Numbered from the stretch's first letter, positions 47,622-57,337 are shown. The stretch is DNA of 64,000 nt from Allorhizobium paknamense (GCF_030815125.1 NZ_JAUSWH010000002.1:186001-250000), one strand, 5' to 3'. Notes: generated from the sequence alone by a model not told the origin. A program made the numbers and translations.

Positions 47622-48982
47622 TCGCGAAGCCCCCAGAGCTCCATTTCAAGACCGGGGAACTCCCCGGCGAGGTGAATGGCAATGGCGCCGGAGCTTTCGA
47701 GCTGCTTCCACAGCGGCGATTTCGTATCCAGCTCGAAATAGAGCGTGCCTGCCCGGTAGGGCAGCTGGCGCGGCAGCACCGGCAGCGGCCGCACCGGAAT
47801 GCCGGGCAGCGCCACATTGACCAGTTCGGCGATGCGCTCCACCGGTCCGACCTTGATCTGCGCCGGCAATTTGCGGCGAATATCCTCGGCGGGAAGCTCC
47901 GCCCTGACCGCCAGCACGAAGCCCGCCTCGCGGAACAGGCTGCGGTCGTTGATGGTGCCGACGCGCACGCCGTGGCGGCGCTCCACAAGCTCGATGGCGA
48001 TGGCTGCCTGTTCCAGCACGGCGGAGAGCGAGGTGCGCAGATCGTCGAAGACGGCGGAAAAGGTGGCCTTCAGATCGTCATGGCGGTAGGCGGGAAAATC
48101 GCTGGCCCTTTTCCTGTCCATGGTGAAGGTGGCAAGCTCTCCCGCAAGTTGGATGCAGTGCTCGTAAAACACCATGGGGTGCAGCCGCGTGGCGTTGGAC
48201 AGAACGTGTTTCAGCAGCGGATCGGCGCGGTTGAGAATTTGCAGCAGAAAATAATCGCCCACTTCCGCCGTGCCGCGCACGGTGGGGTCGCCAATGCGCT
48301 CGGCAATGGCTTCCGCCCGGTGACGAACGATGCCGAGCAGTTCCGTCAAGAGCTCATTGAGGCGGGAGGAGGCGGTGCAGTTGAGGCTTGGCGGAATGAA
48401 ATCCGGGTCGAGAACGACGGCACGGTCGGAGCGCACCTCGATGACGCGGGCAAGGCCAAGAAGCTCGTACCCGGCAAGATCGTCGCCCGTCTTCAGAAAC
48501 TTCATGTTGAGCCGCCCGACATCGATGGGGGCCATGAAATCGGTTTCGACATTGGCGTCGGGGGCCTCGTAGGGCGAGGCGATGATGCGCACGCCGTTCA
48601 GGCCTGCGGCCCCGTTGGCGCTCCCATTGAAAGCCCCATTGAAAGCCATGTCCGCGCGCCCCGGCTGGCGGGCGGGCAGCGCCAGATAGATGGTGGCGTT
48701 CTTGACGCTTTCATCCAGATCCAGCGGCGGCGGCAGGTCGGTGTCTTCCGGGGCGTCGAAGGGCGTACCATCCGGCAGGATACCGCGCAGATTGGACAGC
48801 GCGAACTGACCGATGGCGAGCGCCGAGCGGTCGATGCCGATTTCCGCCAGACCCCAGGGATAGGCGGCGATGCCACGGGCGATGGAGCGCACCAGCCTTT
48901 CCGTCCAGCGATCCGATTGCTGAAAATGTTGCACGCGAAGGAACATGCCTTCACTCCAGGCAACGCGATTTTCATGTCTCAT
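47618..48982 (-). CDS. tssK: T6SS baseplate protein TssK
   Basis: A 454-residue TssK, complete in length. The opening NRVAWSEGMFLRVQHFQQSD is the family signature. TssK trimers link the baseplate wedges to the TssL-TssM membrane complex. The central part includes PDFIPPSLNCTAS and the C-terminal receptor-binding region ends ELDTKSPLWKQLESSGAIAI. The ATG at 48982 overlaps the fha stop by 11 bases, so coupling is tight. Confidence 0.96.
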   Translation of the reverse strand: MRHENRVAWSEGMFLRVQHFQQSDRWTERLVRSIARGIAAYPWGLAEIGIDRSALAIGQFALSNLRGILPDGTPFDAPEDTDLPPPLDLDESVKNATIYLALPARQPGRADMAFNGAFNGSANGAAGLNGVRIIASPYEAPDANVETDFMAPIDVGRLNMKFLKTGDDLAGYELLGLARVIEVRSDRAVVLDPDFIPPSLNCTASSRLNELLTELLGIVRHRAEAIAERIGDPTVRGTAEVGDYFLLQILNRADPLLKHVLSNATRLHPMVFYEHCIQLAGELATFTMDRKRASDFPAYRHDDLKATFSAVFDDLRTSLSAVLEQAAIAIELVERRHGVRVGTINDRSLFREAGFVLAVRAELPAEDIRRKLPAQIKVGPVERIAELVNVALPGIPVRPLPVLPRQLPYRAGTLYFELDTKSPLWKQLESSGAIAIHLAGEFPGLEMELWGLRE

Positions 48983-50207
48983 GCGAGTGGATACCCCCTA
49001 TGGATGGCGTTGCGCCGTCAACCGGTGCGGGGGAGGGTTCCTCACCCGTCGCGGCCCGGCGCAGAAAATCCCGGAAGGAGAGAAGTCTCTCTTCCGCTTC
49101 AAATTCCTTTTTGTATGCAGTCCAGTAATTGCGTCTGCCGATGAGGCTGAGGCGGTTTTCCGCCGCATCGACACGGGCTTCGAGAAGGCGCGGATCGAGC
49201 CTTTGCGTGGCTTCGCGCAGCGCCTGCTCCAGCATGGCATTGAAGCTGCGCTGGGCCTCCGTCAGCGAAGCAAGGCGGGAAAGCAGGGCGGCCTCGCCAT
49301 GACCGCGAACACCTGCATTGGCAGGGGATGGCAGGTCGAGCAGGCCGAAACAATCGGCCAGCAGCTCTTCCATTTCGCTCACCTGCTCGGCCAGCCGCTC
49401 GGGAAAACGGCTGGTGGCTGCAGGCGGCGGCTCCGGGGGCTCTTCCCGCGGTCCATCGGCAAAGACGGCGTCGAAATCATGCTCGTCGGCCCCGTCGCGA
49501 CGGCGCAGAGGCTGCACGGTCACGGCGGTACGGCGGGCATCGCGATGCTCGAAGACATGGGCTTCGCTGACCACCTCCTGAAAGCTGAGACGCGGCTCTT
49601 CCCGCGCCTCGGTCTCGTCATCTCCCTTGGTCGGGGCAAGGTCTTCCTTGAACCAGTCTTCCGGCAGGACCACCGAGCCGCCCTTAATCTCCGGCGGGCC
49701 GGACCAGCCGATATCGACGTGGCGCGACAGGCTCTTGCCCTTGGGCTTCGTCTCGTCCGCCAGCCAGGGCTCATCGCCGCCGCGCTCGCCCAGAATGCCC
49801 TTGGCCACCCGCCCGCCGGGGGCGATGTCGGAGAGAATGGCGGAGATCGTCAGGTTTTCGTCGCTCAGCGCCAGTCCCGGATCGGGATCGGCGGCGGGGC
49901 GGTCGGCCTCGCCACTCACGCGCACCCGGAAACGGTGGCCGCGAATATCGATGGTGGCGCCATCGTCAAGGCGAAGGCTGTCGCCCTCCAGCAAAAGCTT
50001 GCCATTGACCAGCGTGCCATTGGCGCTCTGGTCGGTGAGTATGAAGCCTTTGGCATCGCGGCTGATGGTGCAATGCAGCTTGGAAACGCGGCGCTCGGCA
50101 TCCTCGATCTGCCAGTCGCACTCGCGCGAGCGGCCAATGCTGCGCTTGCCATGTTCCAGCACCCAGATCTGCCGGCTATTGCCTTCCGCTTTCAGTTCCA
50201 GCCTCAT
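48972..50207 (-). CDS. fha: T6SS FHA-domain protein Fha (TagH)
   Basis: A 411-residue cytoplasmic scaffold. The N-terminal FHA domain (about 1-100) has GKRSIGRSRECDWQI, RVSKLHCTISR and SANGTLVNGK, the phosphothreonine-binding loops. A long acidic linker with several Trp/Pro motifs follows. The C-terminal ~130 residues carry EEEL-like helices and RSFNAMLEQALREATQRLDP, the conserved TagH tail. In Agrobacterium Fha binds phosphorylated TssL and promotes Hcp secretion. It overlaps tssG by four bases and tssK by 11. Confidence 0.94.
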   Translation of the reverse strand: MRLELKAEGNSRQIWVLEHGKRSIGRSRECDWQIEDAERRVSKLHCTISRDAKGFILTDQSANGTLVNGKLLLEGDSLRLDDGATIDIRGHRFRVRVSGEADRPAADPDPGLALSDENLTISAILSDIAPGGRVAKGILGERGGDEPWLADETKPKGKSLSRHVDIGWSGPPEIKGGSVVLPEDWFKEDLAPTKGDDETEAREEPRLSFQEVVSEAHVFEHRDARRTAVTVQPLRRRDGADEHDFDAVFADGPREEPPEPPPAATSRFPERLAEQVSEMEELLADCFGLLDLPSPANAGVRGHGEAALLSRLASLTEAQRSFNAMLEQALREATQRLDPRLLEARVDAAENRLSLIGRRNYWTAYKKEFEAEERLLSFRDFLRRAATGEEPSPAPVDGATPSIGGIHSHET

Positions 50208-51220
50208 GCCGTCACCTCCAGCGGCGAGGCGCGAAGGCCTTGCGCTTCCGTCACGATGGCGTCGCGGCTGTCTTCCTGTGCAGGCGCGCTGCGCGCCCAG
50301 CTGTTCCAGCCGAGACGGGCGGGCATGTCCGGCGCGCCAAGCTGGCAGAACGGGATATGATCGCGCGCCAGCACCACCTGCACGTCGATGTCATAGCCAT
50401 TGCCGAGAAAGGCGCGGCTGAGAGCAAAGATTTCCCGCAATCTGCGGCTTCCGGGCGAAAGGCTCAGATAGTCCTGATAGGTGACCGGGCCGAGCACGAT
50501 GCGCAGGCCCCCCGCCAGATCCTGCACGGCGCTGCCCGCCATGGCGCTGACGCCGAGGCGCGGGGCGTTGCGGGCGCCCAACTGGCTCAGTTCTTCCGGC
50601 GGAATACTCACCCAGCGCGGGCGGAACTGCTCGATCTGGACCGCAAGCCCGGTAAAGCTTTGCAGCATGGCGGCAAGGTTTGCGCCATTGCGGGTGCGGT
50701 CGGCAAAGAAACCGGCAAAGCGCAGCAGCACGTCTTCCGGCACGCCTGCCTTTTCCACGAGTTGGGCGGTGCCGAAACCGGCCAGCGACAAAATCGCGGT
50801 GCGAAAGCCCGTTGCCTCGCGCGGCGACCAGCGCAGGCGGCGCGCCAGCCGGTATTTCTCGTTTGCCGCGACGAAGAGTTCGGCAAAGCGGGCGGAAAAC
50901 AGCGCCAGAAAGCTGGAAAAAGCCCGCGCCCGGCTGCGCTCCTGCTTCAGCAGCAGGTCGTTATACTGCGGCGGCAGCGCGCCGAGCGGGCCGACAAGGG
51001 CGGCAAACACCGTCTTTAGCCGGTTGCTTTGCAGTTTGCGGCGAAAACCGCTGACGGCAAGTGGCGTCGGGGCAATGCCGAGATGCGGGGCAATCTCCAG
51101 CTCGCGTCCGCCGGACAGATGCTGGGCGACGCGAAAGGCGGTCGTGGGTTCGAAGGCGCCGGGGTCGCGCTCCAGAAGGGCTGAAATCGGGTCCTGGTCT
51201 GTTTTCATCTGCATGTTCAT
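50204..51220 (-). CDS. tssG: T6SS baseplate protein TssG
   Basis: A 338-residue TssG. Family landmarks include FRVAQHLSGG near residue 30, LGALPPQYNDLLL at about 80, and the middle GFFADRTRNGANLAAMLQSF. With TssE, TssF and TssK it builds the baseplate wedge. It starts 10 bases after tssF; three Met codons lie close together (MNMQMK), so the exact start could shift by up to four codons. It overlaps fha by ATGA. Confidence 0.93.
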   Translation of the reverse strand: MNMQMKTDQDPISALLERDPGAFEPTTAFRVAQHLSGGRELEIAPHLGIAPTPLAVSGFRRKLQSNRLKTVFAALVGPLGALPPQYNDLLLKQERSRARAFSSFLALFSARFAELFVAANEKYRLARRLRWSPREATGFRTAILSLAGFGTAQLVEKAGVPEDVLLRFAGFFADRTRNGANLAAMLQSFTGLAVQIEQFRPRWVSIPPEELSQLGARNAPRLGVSAMAGSAVQDLAGGLRIVLGPVTYQDYLSLSPGSRRLREIFALSRAFLGNGYDIDVQVVLARDHIPFCQLGAPDMPARLGWNSWARSAPAQEDSRDAIVTEAQGLRASPLEVTA

Positions 51221-51230
51221 GGAAGGGGCC

Positions 51231-53009
51231 TCACACCAGGGGCCGGTCTGCGGCGCGGGCGGGCCAGCGGATAATGGGTTGCGACTGGCCGCGCAGCGCG
51301 ATCGTCAGCCGGGTAAAGCTGTTGACCGAGGTATAAAGCCCGAAGAAGTGGTTGAGCACCGCGCCAAAGACGAAGGCCGCGGCCCGGTCGATCAGCGCGG
51401 GGTCGAATTCGATGGTCACATCCGTGCCCGGCACCATGGCAGGCCCCAGCCGCGCCAACGTGTTCTTCGCCTCCACCCGGCTGATCGCGTCGATCAATTG
51501 CCGCGTTTCCGGGGCATCGCGGAAGGCGTAAAGGGTGAGAATATCCTTGAGCGCCGCCCCGCCATTGTCGAAGAGCGACAGGTGGTTGAAGATCAGATGC
51601 GAGACCAGGCGCCATTGCCTTGCATCCTTCTCGTTCATGCGCAGCGTTGGTGTGGGCGGGATCAGCGCCTGTACCGTGGCAATGCCATCGCTGCTTTTGA
51701 CGAGATCGAGATGCGGATGGCCGCCGCCGAAGGGCAATTGCTCGGCGAGATCGCGGTTGAGGCAGAGCGTATCGACGCTGGCGGTGATGTCGGTCGGTCC
51801 CAGCGGTCCGCGCTTGCGGTCGATAAAGGCGATATCGGTATCGGAGGTCTCGTCCTCATCGAAGCGGCGGTTGATCTGCCAGTAGATTTCCTGGTTGCCG
51901 CCACGCTGGGTGCGGCCGAAAAACGGCTCGGCGCGCCATTCCTCGCCCTGGCGATTGGCAAGCCGTACTTCCTCGACGCAATAGACCTCGCGCGCCCGCT
52001 GGCGGCGGCTATCGGGCAGCAGGCGATATTCCGTGCGGCTGCCATCGAGCTTCAGCGGCTCGGAGGATTGAAGGAAGAGATTGACGATGGGCGTGGCGTT
52101 GAGCGCGAAATCCTGCGCCGAGATCAGCCGTTCCAGCCGCGCGTCGCTGCTGTCGAGATAGATGTAAAGCTCGCAATCGCCGCCCTGCCAGCGGTTGAGG
52201 CCGTCAATGGTCAGAAACAGGAATTTCTGCGGCAGGGCGAAAAATTCGGTGAGCAGCCGATAGCCGGTAAAGCTGCTGACGGGCGTGGGCAGCATGGCTT
52301 CATCCGCCGAAAAGCCGGTGGGGCTGAGATGACTGGCGGGCAGGAATACCGCCTCCCGGTCTTCCGCATGGCGGGCAAGCGCCATGCCGAGGCAGTGATT
52401 GGCCAGAAGCTCGAACAGCGCCGTTGCCTGCTGCCAGGGGGACGCAATGAACAGCGACAGCTTGCCAAGCCCGATTTCCGGAAAGCTGAGCCCCCTCGGC
52501 GCGGTGGTTCTGAGCGAGAGTTTCAGGCAGCCCGCTGCCCCCTGGAAAGGCGCGGGCGGGGCTTCGATCGGCAGGCCGGACAACGTGGCGGCGGCAATCT
52601 TCAGCGGCGCGACATCCACATCCTGTGTGGTGCGGAAATGGCATTCCTCGCCGCCCACCGCCTCGCTGGTGATGTCGCTGAGGCGCGGCAGGCGCTGTAC
52701 ATTGGTCAGCATCGGGCTCGGCTCGAAGCGCACGATGCTCATCGAGGGTACAGGGGCGAGATAATGCGGATAGAGCGTTTCCAGAAGGCTGTCGGTCAGC
52801 TCGGGAAACTCGTCATCCAGCTTCTGGCGGATGCGGGCGGCAGAATAGGCAAAGCTCTGGATCAGCCGTTCCACATGCGGATCGTCCGCCACATCGCCGG
52901 TCAGGCGCAGGCGCCCGGCAATCTTGGGAAAGGCGCTGGCGAATTTTTCGGCGCGGCGGCGCAGCGCGAAAAGCTCGTCATTATAGCGGTCCAGAAAGCT
53001 GTCAGCCAT
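51231..53009 (-). CDS. tssF: T6SS baseplate protein TssF
   Basis: A 592-residue TssF. The N-terminus MADSFLDRYNDELFALRRRA and FAKTFP-like FASAFPKIAGRLRL, with DPHVERLIQSFAYSAARIRQ, are the family's most conserved block. The C-terminus has INSFTRLTI-like NSFTRLTIALRGQ. Two TssF and one TssG form the wedge core. The ATG at 53009 overlaps the tssE end by eight bases; the longer open frame upstream is not used. Confidence 0.95.
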   Translation of the reverse strand: MADSFLDRYNDELFALRRRAEKFASAFPKIAGRLRLTGDVADDPHVERLIQSFAYSAARIRQKLDDEFPELTDSLLETLYPHYLAPVPSMSIVRFEPSPMLTNVQRLPRLSDITSEAVGGEECHFRTTQDVDVAPLKIAAATLSGLPIEAPPAPFQGAAGCLKLSLRTTAPRGLSFPEIGLGKLSLFIASPWQQATALFELLANHCLGMALARHAEDREAVFLPASHLSPTGFSADEAMLPTPVSSFTGYRLLTEFFALPQKFLFLTIDGLNRWQGGDCELYIYLDSSDARLERLISAQDFALNATPIVNLFLQSSEPLKLDGSRTEYRLLPDSRRQRAREVYCVEEVRLANRQGEEWRAEPFFGRTQRGGNQEIYWQINRRFDEDETSDTDIAFIDRKRGPLGPTDITASVDTLCLNRDLAEQLPFGGGHPHLDLVKSSDGIATVQALIPPTPTLRMNEKDARQWRLVSHLIFNHLSLFDNGGAALKDILTLYAFRDAPETRQLIDAISRVEAKNTLARLGPAMVPGTDVTIEFDPALIDRAAAFVFGAVLNHFFGLYTSVNSFTRLTIALRGQSQPIIRWPARAADRPLV

Positions 53010-53511
53010 TGGCGCCCTCCAGTACGAAGGATTGGGTGGCCGGATCGATGCGGGATTCGAAGCTGATCGGTGGCATGCCTTCCTGCAGGCGGAACATGCC
53101 CTCGATGCGCATGCGCAGCGCCCGGTCACCCTCCATGCGCGGCTTCAGAATCGTCACCCGCACATCGCTCAGCCTGCTTTCAAACAGCGCGATACGCCGC
53201 TCCATCAGCCGCGCCAGGCGGATTTTCGACTGGTCGGTAACAAGACTTGCAGACAGCATGCCATCGACCCCGTAGGAGACCAGCGCATCCTTCAATTCGG
53301 CAAGCCCGTCCGGCGGCGCCTGCGTCGGGCGGCGCGTATTCAGCAGCGCTTCGAGATCGCGGCGGATCACCTCCCGCATCTCGCGCACCTGTTCGGTCAG
53401 CGACAGCAGCGGATCGGTCTCCATATCCGGCATGTCATCCAGCAGCCGGTCTAGGATCGAGCGGTTGAGCAGGCGCTCGCTCGGGCGGTAGCGGTCCAGC
53501 GGATCAGCCAC
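53002..53511 (-). CDS. tssE: T6SS baseplate protein TssE (gp25-like)
   Basis: A 169-residue gp25-like protein. The GTG start at 53511 (VADPLDRYRPSERLLNRSIL) is chosen because the family's first conserved residues begin here and it overlaps the tagJ stop by eight bases. The core pattern is REVIRRDLEALLNTRR with the conserved RRDLE-LLNT motif (EPR-like core in phage gp25), followed by GLAELKDALVSYGV and the strand-rich C-terminus ESRLSDVRVTILKP. TssE starts sheath assembly at the baseplate. Confidence 0.94.
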   Translation of the reverse strand: MADPLDRYRPSERLLNRSILDRLLDDMPDMETDPLLSLTEQVREMREVIRRDLEALLNTRRPTQAPPDGLAELKDALVSYGVDGMLSASLVTDQSKIRLARLMERRIALFESRLSDVRVTILKPRMEGDRALRMRIEGMFRLQEGMPPISFESRIDPATQSFVLEGANG

Positions 53512-54334
53512 GGGCAGCCTGCCTTTCCGCCTTGTCCTGAACGGCTTCCAGACTTTCCAGTTCGTGCAGGCTGACCATGTCATCGCCGTTGAACAGCGAC
53601 CGCTGGCCGCGCCCGATGGTAAGCCCCTCCGCCAGCTCCACCCATTCGGTCTGCCGCCCCAATGCCAGGGCTGAATCCTCGTAAATGCCGGGATAAATGG
53701 CCGGCAGCAGCACGGAGGCGCTGGCTCCGCCGGCAAGCGTCAGTTCCGCCCGGCGGAAGGCGAGATCGCGAGCGCGGGCGATGGGCTGCAGCACCAGGCT
53801 TTCGATGCGGGCGATATCCACCCAGAGATAGGCGCCGCCATTGGTCAGCACTTCCAGCGCATGCGGCAGGCGGTCATCGAGATCGCGAAGATCGGAAATG
53901 GCAGCGCCATTCCAGTTCATGGGCCGCTCGCCGCGCGCCTCGTCCAACTGCCGCACCAGGCTGGCGGCTTCGCCATGGGACTGTTCGCGGACGGCAAGCC
54001 CAAGCTTCAGCGCTATTTCATCCAGCGGGCCGGGGCCGCCGGGAAAGCTTGGCATGGCGCCCTTGTCGTACCAGTCGGCGCGGGCGGCCATGGCGCGGAT
54101 TTCCCGGCGCAGCAGCGCGTAGCCGAGACCGTCGGTCGCCTCGAAGCGGGCCGCCACATCGCATTGGGCATCGGCGCGCTCATAATCGCCGGAGAGCACC
54201 AGCAGGTCGATATAGAGATGGCGCAGCGCCTTGTCGGCGGGCTTTGTCTTCACGGCAGCGCGGGCCTCGTCCAGAGCCGGGGCAAGCGCGTCTTCAGCAA
54301 GGAGGTCCATGATCATGCGGTTATCGAGGCTCAT
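53504..54334 (-). CDS. tagJ: T6SS accessory protein TagJ (ImpE/SciE)
   Basis: A 276-residue ImpE/TagJ protein. The N-terminal half is TPR-like (LRHLYIDLLVLSGDYERADA, ARFEATDGLGYALLRREIRA). The C-terminal half has the conserved NGGAYLWVDIARIESL and LPAIYPGIYEDSALALGRQT. TagJ binds TssB in systems of this type and influences sheath-ClpV contact. It overlaps the second tssC by ATGA and tssE by eight bases, so it is made from the same transcript. Confidence 0.94.
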   Translation of the reverse strand: MSLDNRMIMDLLAEDALAPALDEARAAVKTKPADKALRHLYIDLLVLSGDYERADAQCDVAARFEATDGLGYALLRREIRAMAARADWYDKGAMPSFPGGPGPLDEIALKLGLAVREQSHGEAASLVRQLDEARGERPMNWNGAAISDLRDLDDRLPHALEVLTNGGAYLWVDIARIESLVLQPIARARDLAFRRAELTLAGGASASVLLPAIYPGIYEDSALALGRQTEWVELAEGLTIGRGQRSLFNGDDMVSLHELESLEAVQDKAERQAARG

Positions 54335-55710
54335 GCGGAAATCCTTCTCTGTTCGGCGGGGGTGGTCATGCCGATGGCAGCAGGCGAGGTCTCGGCGATG
54401 AGGTGGAAGCTGGTGGAAACGTCATCCAGCTGGAAATGCGGCTGAAGCCGCACGGTGCAGGAAAAGGAACCGGGCTTGCCGGGAATTTCGAAAACGGTGA
54501 TGCCCGCGGAGCGCAGCGGATAGCGGGTTCTGAGAGAAACCTCCGCATCGTCATTGCCGAGCGTGTAGCCGGAGAGCCAGTCTTCCAGCTTGCGCTGGAT
54601 GGCCGAGGCGGTGGACAATTGCCCGATGTGATCGCGCATGATGACCTTGAGATAATGCGAAAAGCGCGAGGCGCAGAGCACATATTGCAGCATGGCGGCC
54701 AGCCGCGCATTCTGCCTTGCCGTTTCCGTCGGATAATGCGGCGGCGCATGCAGCGACTGGTTGGCATTGAAAATCGCCGAGGATGACAGATAGGTGGTGG
54801 CGATCGGCACGATGCCGAGATCGGAAAACTGCAATTCCTGTCCGCGCGTCAGGCGCACCTCCACCGGCGGCTGGGCCGACAGGCCTTCGCTTTCCACGCC
54901 AAGATCCAGCCCCGGCAATTGCCAGGGGGCCACCAGCCCGCCATCCACCTCGTTCTGGGTTACGCCGCGCATATCGGCAAACCAGCCGGATTCGATGAAG
55001 GTGCGGATGGTGATGGCCGCAAAGGCAAAGGCGCCATTGCCCCAGAGCAGGCTGTCACCCGTTTCGGCCACGGTCTCGCGGAAGGGAAAGCCATCCTGCC
55101 TGCGGCGGCTGAAAGGCCGGTAGGGCGGGCGCATGAGAATGCGCGGCGCCACAAGGCCGAGAAAGCGGGTATCTTCCCGCCCGCGCAGGCTGTTCCAGCG
55201 CAGCCGGTTCTTGTCCTGCTGCAGCCAGGAAAAATCATGGACGCGGGCAAGCTCCTGAAAGCTTTCAAGCCCAACCGTTTCGGCGGCGGCCCCGGCAACG
55301 AAGGGGCAGAAGGCGGCGGCGGCCACCATGGCGACATGGGTGAGCGCGCCGATGGAATCGGTCTGGTCCTTCGGTGTCGGGGAAATCTCGTAATCGCCCA
55401 CCAGCAGGCCGAAGGGTTCACCGCCCGGCATGCCGAATTCGCGGTTATAGACCAGTTCGAACAGGTGGCTCTGATCGAAATCGGTGGCGCGCTCCATGCT
55501 GCGGCCAAGCTCTTTCCAACTGACAGGCAGGAGCTTGATCTTCACCTCGCTGCTGCGGGCCGCTTCCCGCACCAGCATGGCAAGCCCCAGCCATCGGGAT
55601 TCCATGGCCTGGAATTCCGGGTGGTGCAGAATGGCATTGACCTGACGATTCAAGGCCTCGTCGATCAGGCTGATCACCTGATCCGCCAAGGCCCTTGGCG
55701 ATAAGCTCAC
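54331..55710 (-). CDS. Second TssC-like sheath protein (TssC40 type)
   Basis: A 459-residue TssC paralogue, shorter at the N-terminus than the first. Shared TssC landmarks are ESRWLGLAMLVREA, YNREFGMPGGEPFGLLVGDY, ARVHDFSW, VLCASRFSHYLKVIMRDHIG and PGKPGSFSCTVRLQPHFQLD. In Agrobacterium the equivalent TssC40 is also needed for secretion and is distinct from the sheath-forming TssC41. The GTG at 55710 is preferred because GGGGGG lies six bases upstream; an in-frame TTG at 55722 lies on top of that site. It is separated from the first tssC by a very stable hairpin. Confidence 0.92.
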   Translation of the reverse strand: MSLSPRALADQVISLIDEALNRQVNAILHHPEFQAMESRWLGLAMLVREAARSSEVKIKLLPVSWKELGRSMERATDFDQSHLFELVYNREFGMPGGEPFGLLVGDYEISPTPKDQTDSIGALTHVAMVAAAAFCPFVAGAAAETVGLESFQELARVHDFSWLQQDKNRLRWNSLRGREDTRFLGLVAPRILMRPPYRPFSRRRQDGFPFRETVAETGDSLLWGNGAFAFAAITIRTFIESGWFADMRGVTQNEVDGGLVAPWQLPGLDLGVESEGLSAQPPVEVRLTRGQELQFSDLGIVPIATTYLSSSAIFNANQSLHAPPHYPTETARQNARLAAMLQYVLCASRFSHYLKVIMRDHIGQLSTASAIQRKLEDWLSGYTLGNDDAEVSLRTRYPLRSAGITVFEIPGKPGSFSCTVRLQPHFQLDDVSTSFHLIAETSPAAIGMTTPAEQRRISA

Positions 55711-55749
55711 AATACCCCCCAATGGATTGCAGCAACGGAACGAACAGGC

Positions 55750-55776
55750 CCGGCGGCGGTTATGGGCCGCCGCCGG
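55750..55776. other. GC-rich hairpin between the two tssC genes
   Basis: CCGGCGGCGG (55750-55759) pairs perfectly with CCGCCGCCGG (55767-55776), loop TTATGGG. There is no U-tract, so it is more likely an mRNA-stability or processing element at the 3' end of tssB-tssC than a terminator. Confidence 0.7.
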
Positions 55777-55786
55777 AATTCAAGCT

Positions 55787-57268
55787 TCAGTTTTTGGAGG
55801 GAATGCGGGCGACCATGCGCAGCGAGGTGGTGAGTTCTTCCATCTGCAGCCAGGGGCGCATCCAGGCCACTGCATTGTAGGAACCCGGCTTGCCGGGGAT
55901 TTCCTGCACGGTCACCTTGGCGTCGCGCAGCGGATATTTGGCGCGCGATTCCTCGCCTGCGTCGTCATTGGCGTTGACATAGCCGGAGATCCAGCGGTTC
56001 AGCCAGACTTCGCAATCGCTTGCTTCCATGAAGGAGCCGATCTTGTCGCGGCCCATGACCTTGAGATAATGGGCAAAACGCGAGGTCGCCATCATGTAAG
56101 GCAGGCGGGCGGAGACGGCGGCATTGGCGGTCGCTTCCGGCTTGTCATAGATCTTCGGCTTGTGCGTGGTCTGCGCCCCGAAGAACACGGCGTAATCGGT
56201 GTTCTTGTAATGGCAGAGCGGCAGGAAGCCGAGCTTGCCGAGTTCGGCATCGCGACGGTCGGTGATGCCGACTTCCGTGGGGCATTTCAGATCGAGATCG
56301 CCATCATCGCTGGCAAACACATGCATCGGCAGGTTTTCCACCTTGCCGCCATTTTCCGCGCCGCGAATGGCCGTGCACCAGCCGGAGCGGGCAAAGGCGT
56401 CGGTGAGCCGCGTGCCCATGACATAGGCGGCGTTCATCCAGCAGTAGTTGTCGTGCGGCAGTTCGCCTGTCATCGACCCGCTGGTCTCATCGAAGGCGAA
56501 TTCGTCGATGGGATTGGTCTTCGGCCCATAGGGCATGCGGGCCAGCACGCGCGGCAGGGCCAGCGTCACGAAGCGCGAATCATCGCTTTCGCGGAAGCTG
56601 CGCCACTTGGCATATTCCACCGTTTCGAAAATCTTCTCGAGATCGCGGGGGCGCGACAGTTCGCGGAAGTCCTCGAAGCCGAACATGCGGGGGCTGGCTG
56701 CCGAGATGAAGGGTGCGAAGGAGGCCGCCGCAATCGAGGAAATGCCTTGCAGCAGCTGCACATCCTCGAAACTGTTGTCGAATTCGAAATCGCCGATGAT
56801 CGCGCCCATGGGCTCGCCGCCCGGGGTGCCGAATTCGTCTTCATAGATCGACTTGAACAGGCGCGACTGGTCGAATTCCACCGCCTTGGCGAGATCCTTG
56901 GACAGTTCGCGCTTCGAAGCGTTCAGCACCCGGATCTTCAGGTTGACGCTGGTTTCGGAATTCTTGGCCAGGTAATGCAGGCCACGCCAGCTGCCTTCCA
57001 GCTTGGTGAATTTTTCCGCCTGCATGATGGCGGAAAGCTGGGTGGAAATGGCCTTGTCCAGTTCGGCGATGGCGTTGTTCAATGTCACCGTCAGGTTACG
57101 GTCGTATTTCACCGTGCCCTTCAGCGCCTGATCCGTCAGCGTGCGGATGAGGTTTTGTGCCCGGTCCGGCTCGGTCTGGCGGGTGGCGGCGACGACCTTG
57201 TCCAGAAGGCTTGCCGCCTCCTGGGTTTCTGTCGCCTGATCGGTTTTCAGCAGACTTTCTGCGGTCAT
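55787..57268 (-). CDS. tssC: T6SS sheath large subunit TssC (VipB, TssC41 type)
   Basis: A 493-residue TssC, the major contractile sheath subunit with TssB. Landmarks: LNNAIAELDKAISTQLSAIM, KLEGSWRGLHYLAKNSETS, YEDEFGTPGGEPMGAIIGDF, LSRPRDLEKIFE, MATSRFAHYLKVMGRDKIGS, and the C-terminal GKPGSYNAVAWMRPWLQMEE. Length and motifs are complete. It follows tssB by 69 bases that contain a small GCGACC/GGTCGC hairpin and a good Shine-Dalgarno (TCAGGAGG-like at the minus-strand 5' side is absent; AAGGATC is nearest). Confidence 0.96.
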   Translation of the reverse strand: MTAESLLKTDQATETQEAASLLDKVVAATRQTEPDRAQNLIRTLTDQALKGTVKYDRNLTVTLNNAIAELDKAISTQLSAIMQAEKFTKLEGSWRGLHYLAKNSETSVNLKIRVLNASKRELSKDLAKAVEFDQSRLFKSIYEDEFGTPGGEPMGAIIGDFEFDNSFEDVQLLQGISSIAAASFAPFISAASPRMFGFEDFRELSRPRDLEKIFETVEYAKWRSFRESDDSRFVTLALPRVLARMPYGPKTNPIDEFAFDETSGSMTGELPHDNYCWMNAAYVMGTRLTDAFARSGWCTAIRGAENGGKVENLPMHVFASDDGDLDLKCPTEVGITDRRDAELGKLGFLPLCHYKNTDYAVFFGAQTTHKPKIYDKPEATANAAVSARLPYMMATSRFAHYLKVMGRDKIGSFMEASDCEVWLNRWISGYVNANDDAGEESRAKYPLRDAKVTVQEIPGKPGSYNAVAWMRPWLQMEELTTSLRMVARIPSKN

Positions 57269-57337
57269 GATCTTGATCCTTCAGGAGGCGCGACCGGCTC
57301 TTGGGTCGCTGCCGTCGAAAATGGAAAAGGGTTAAGT

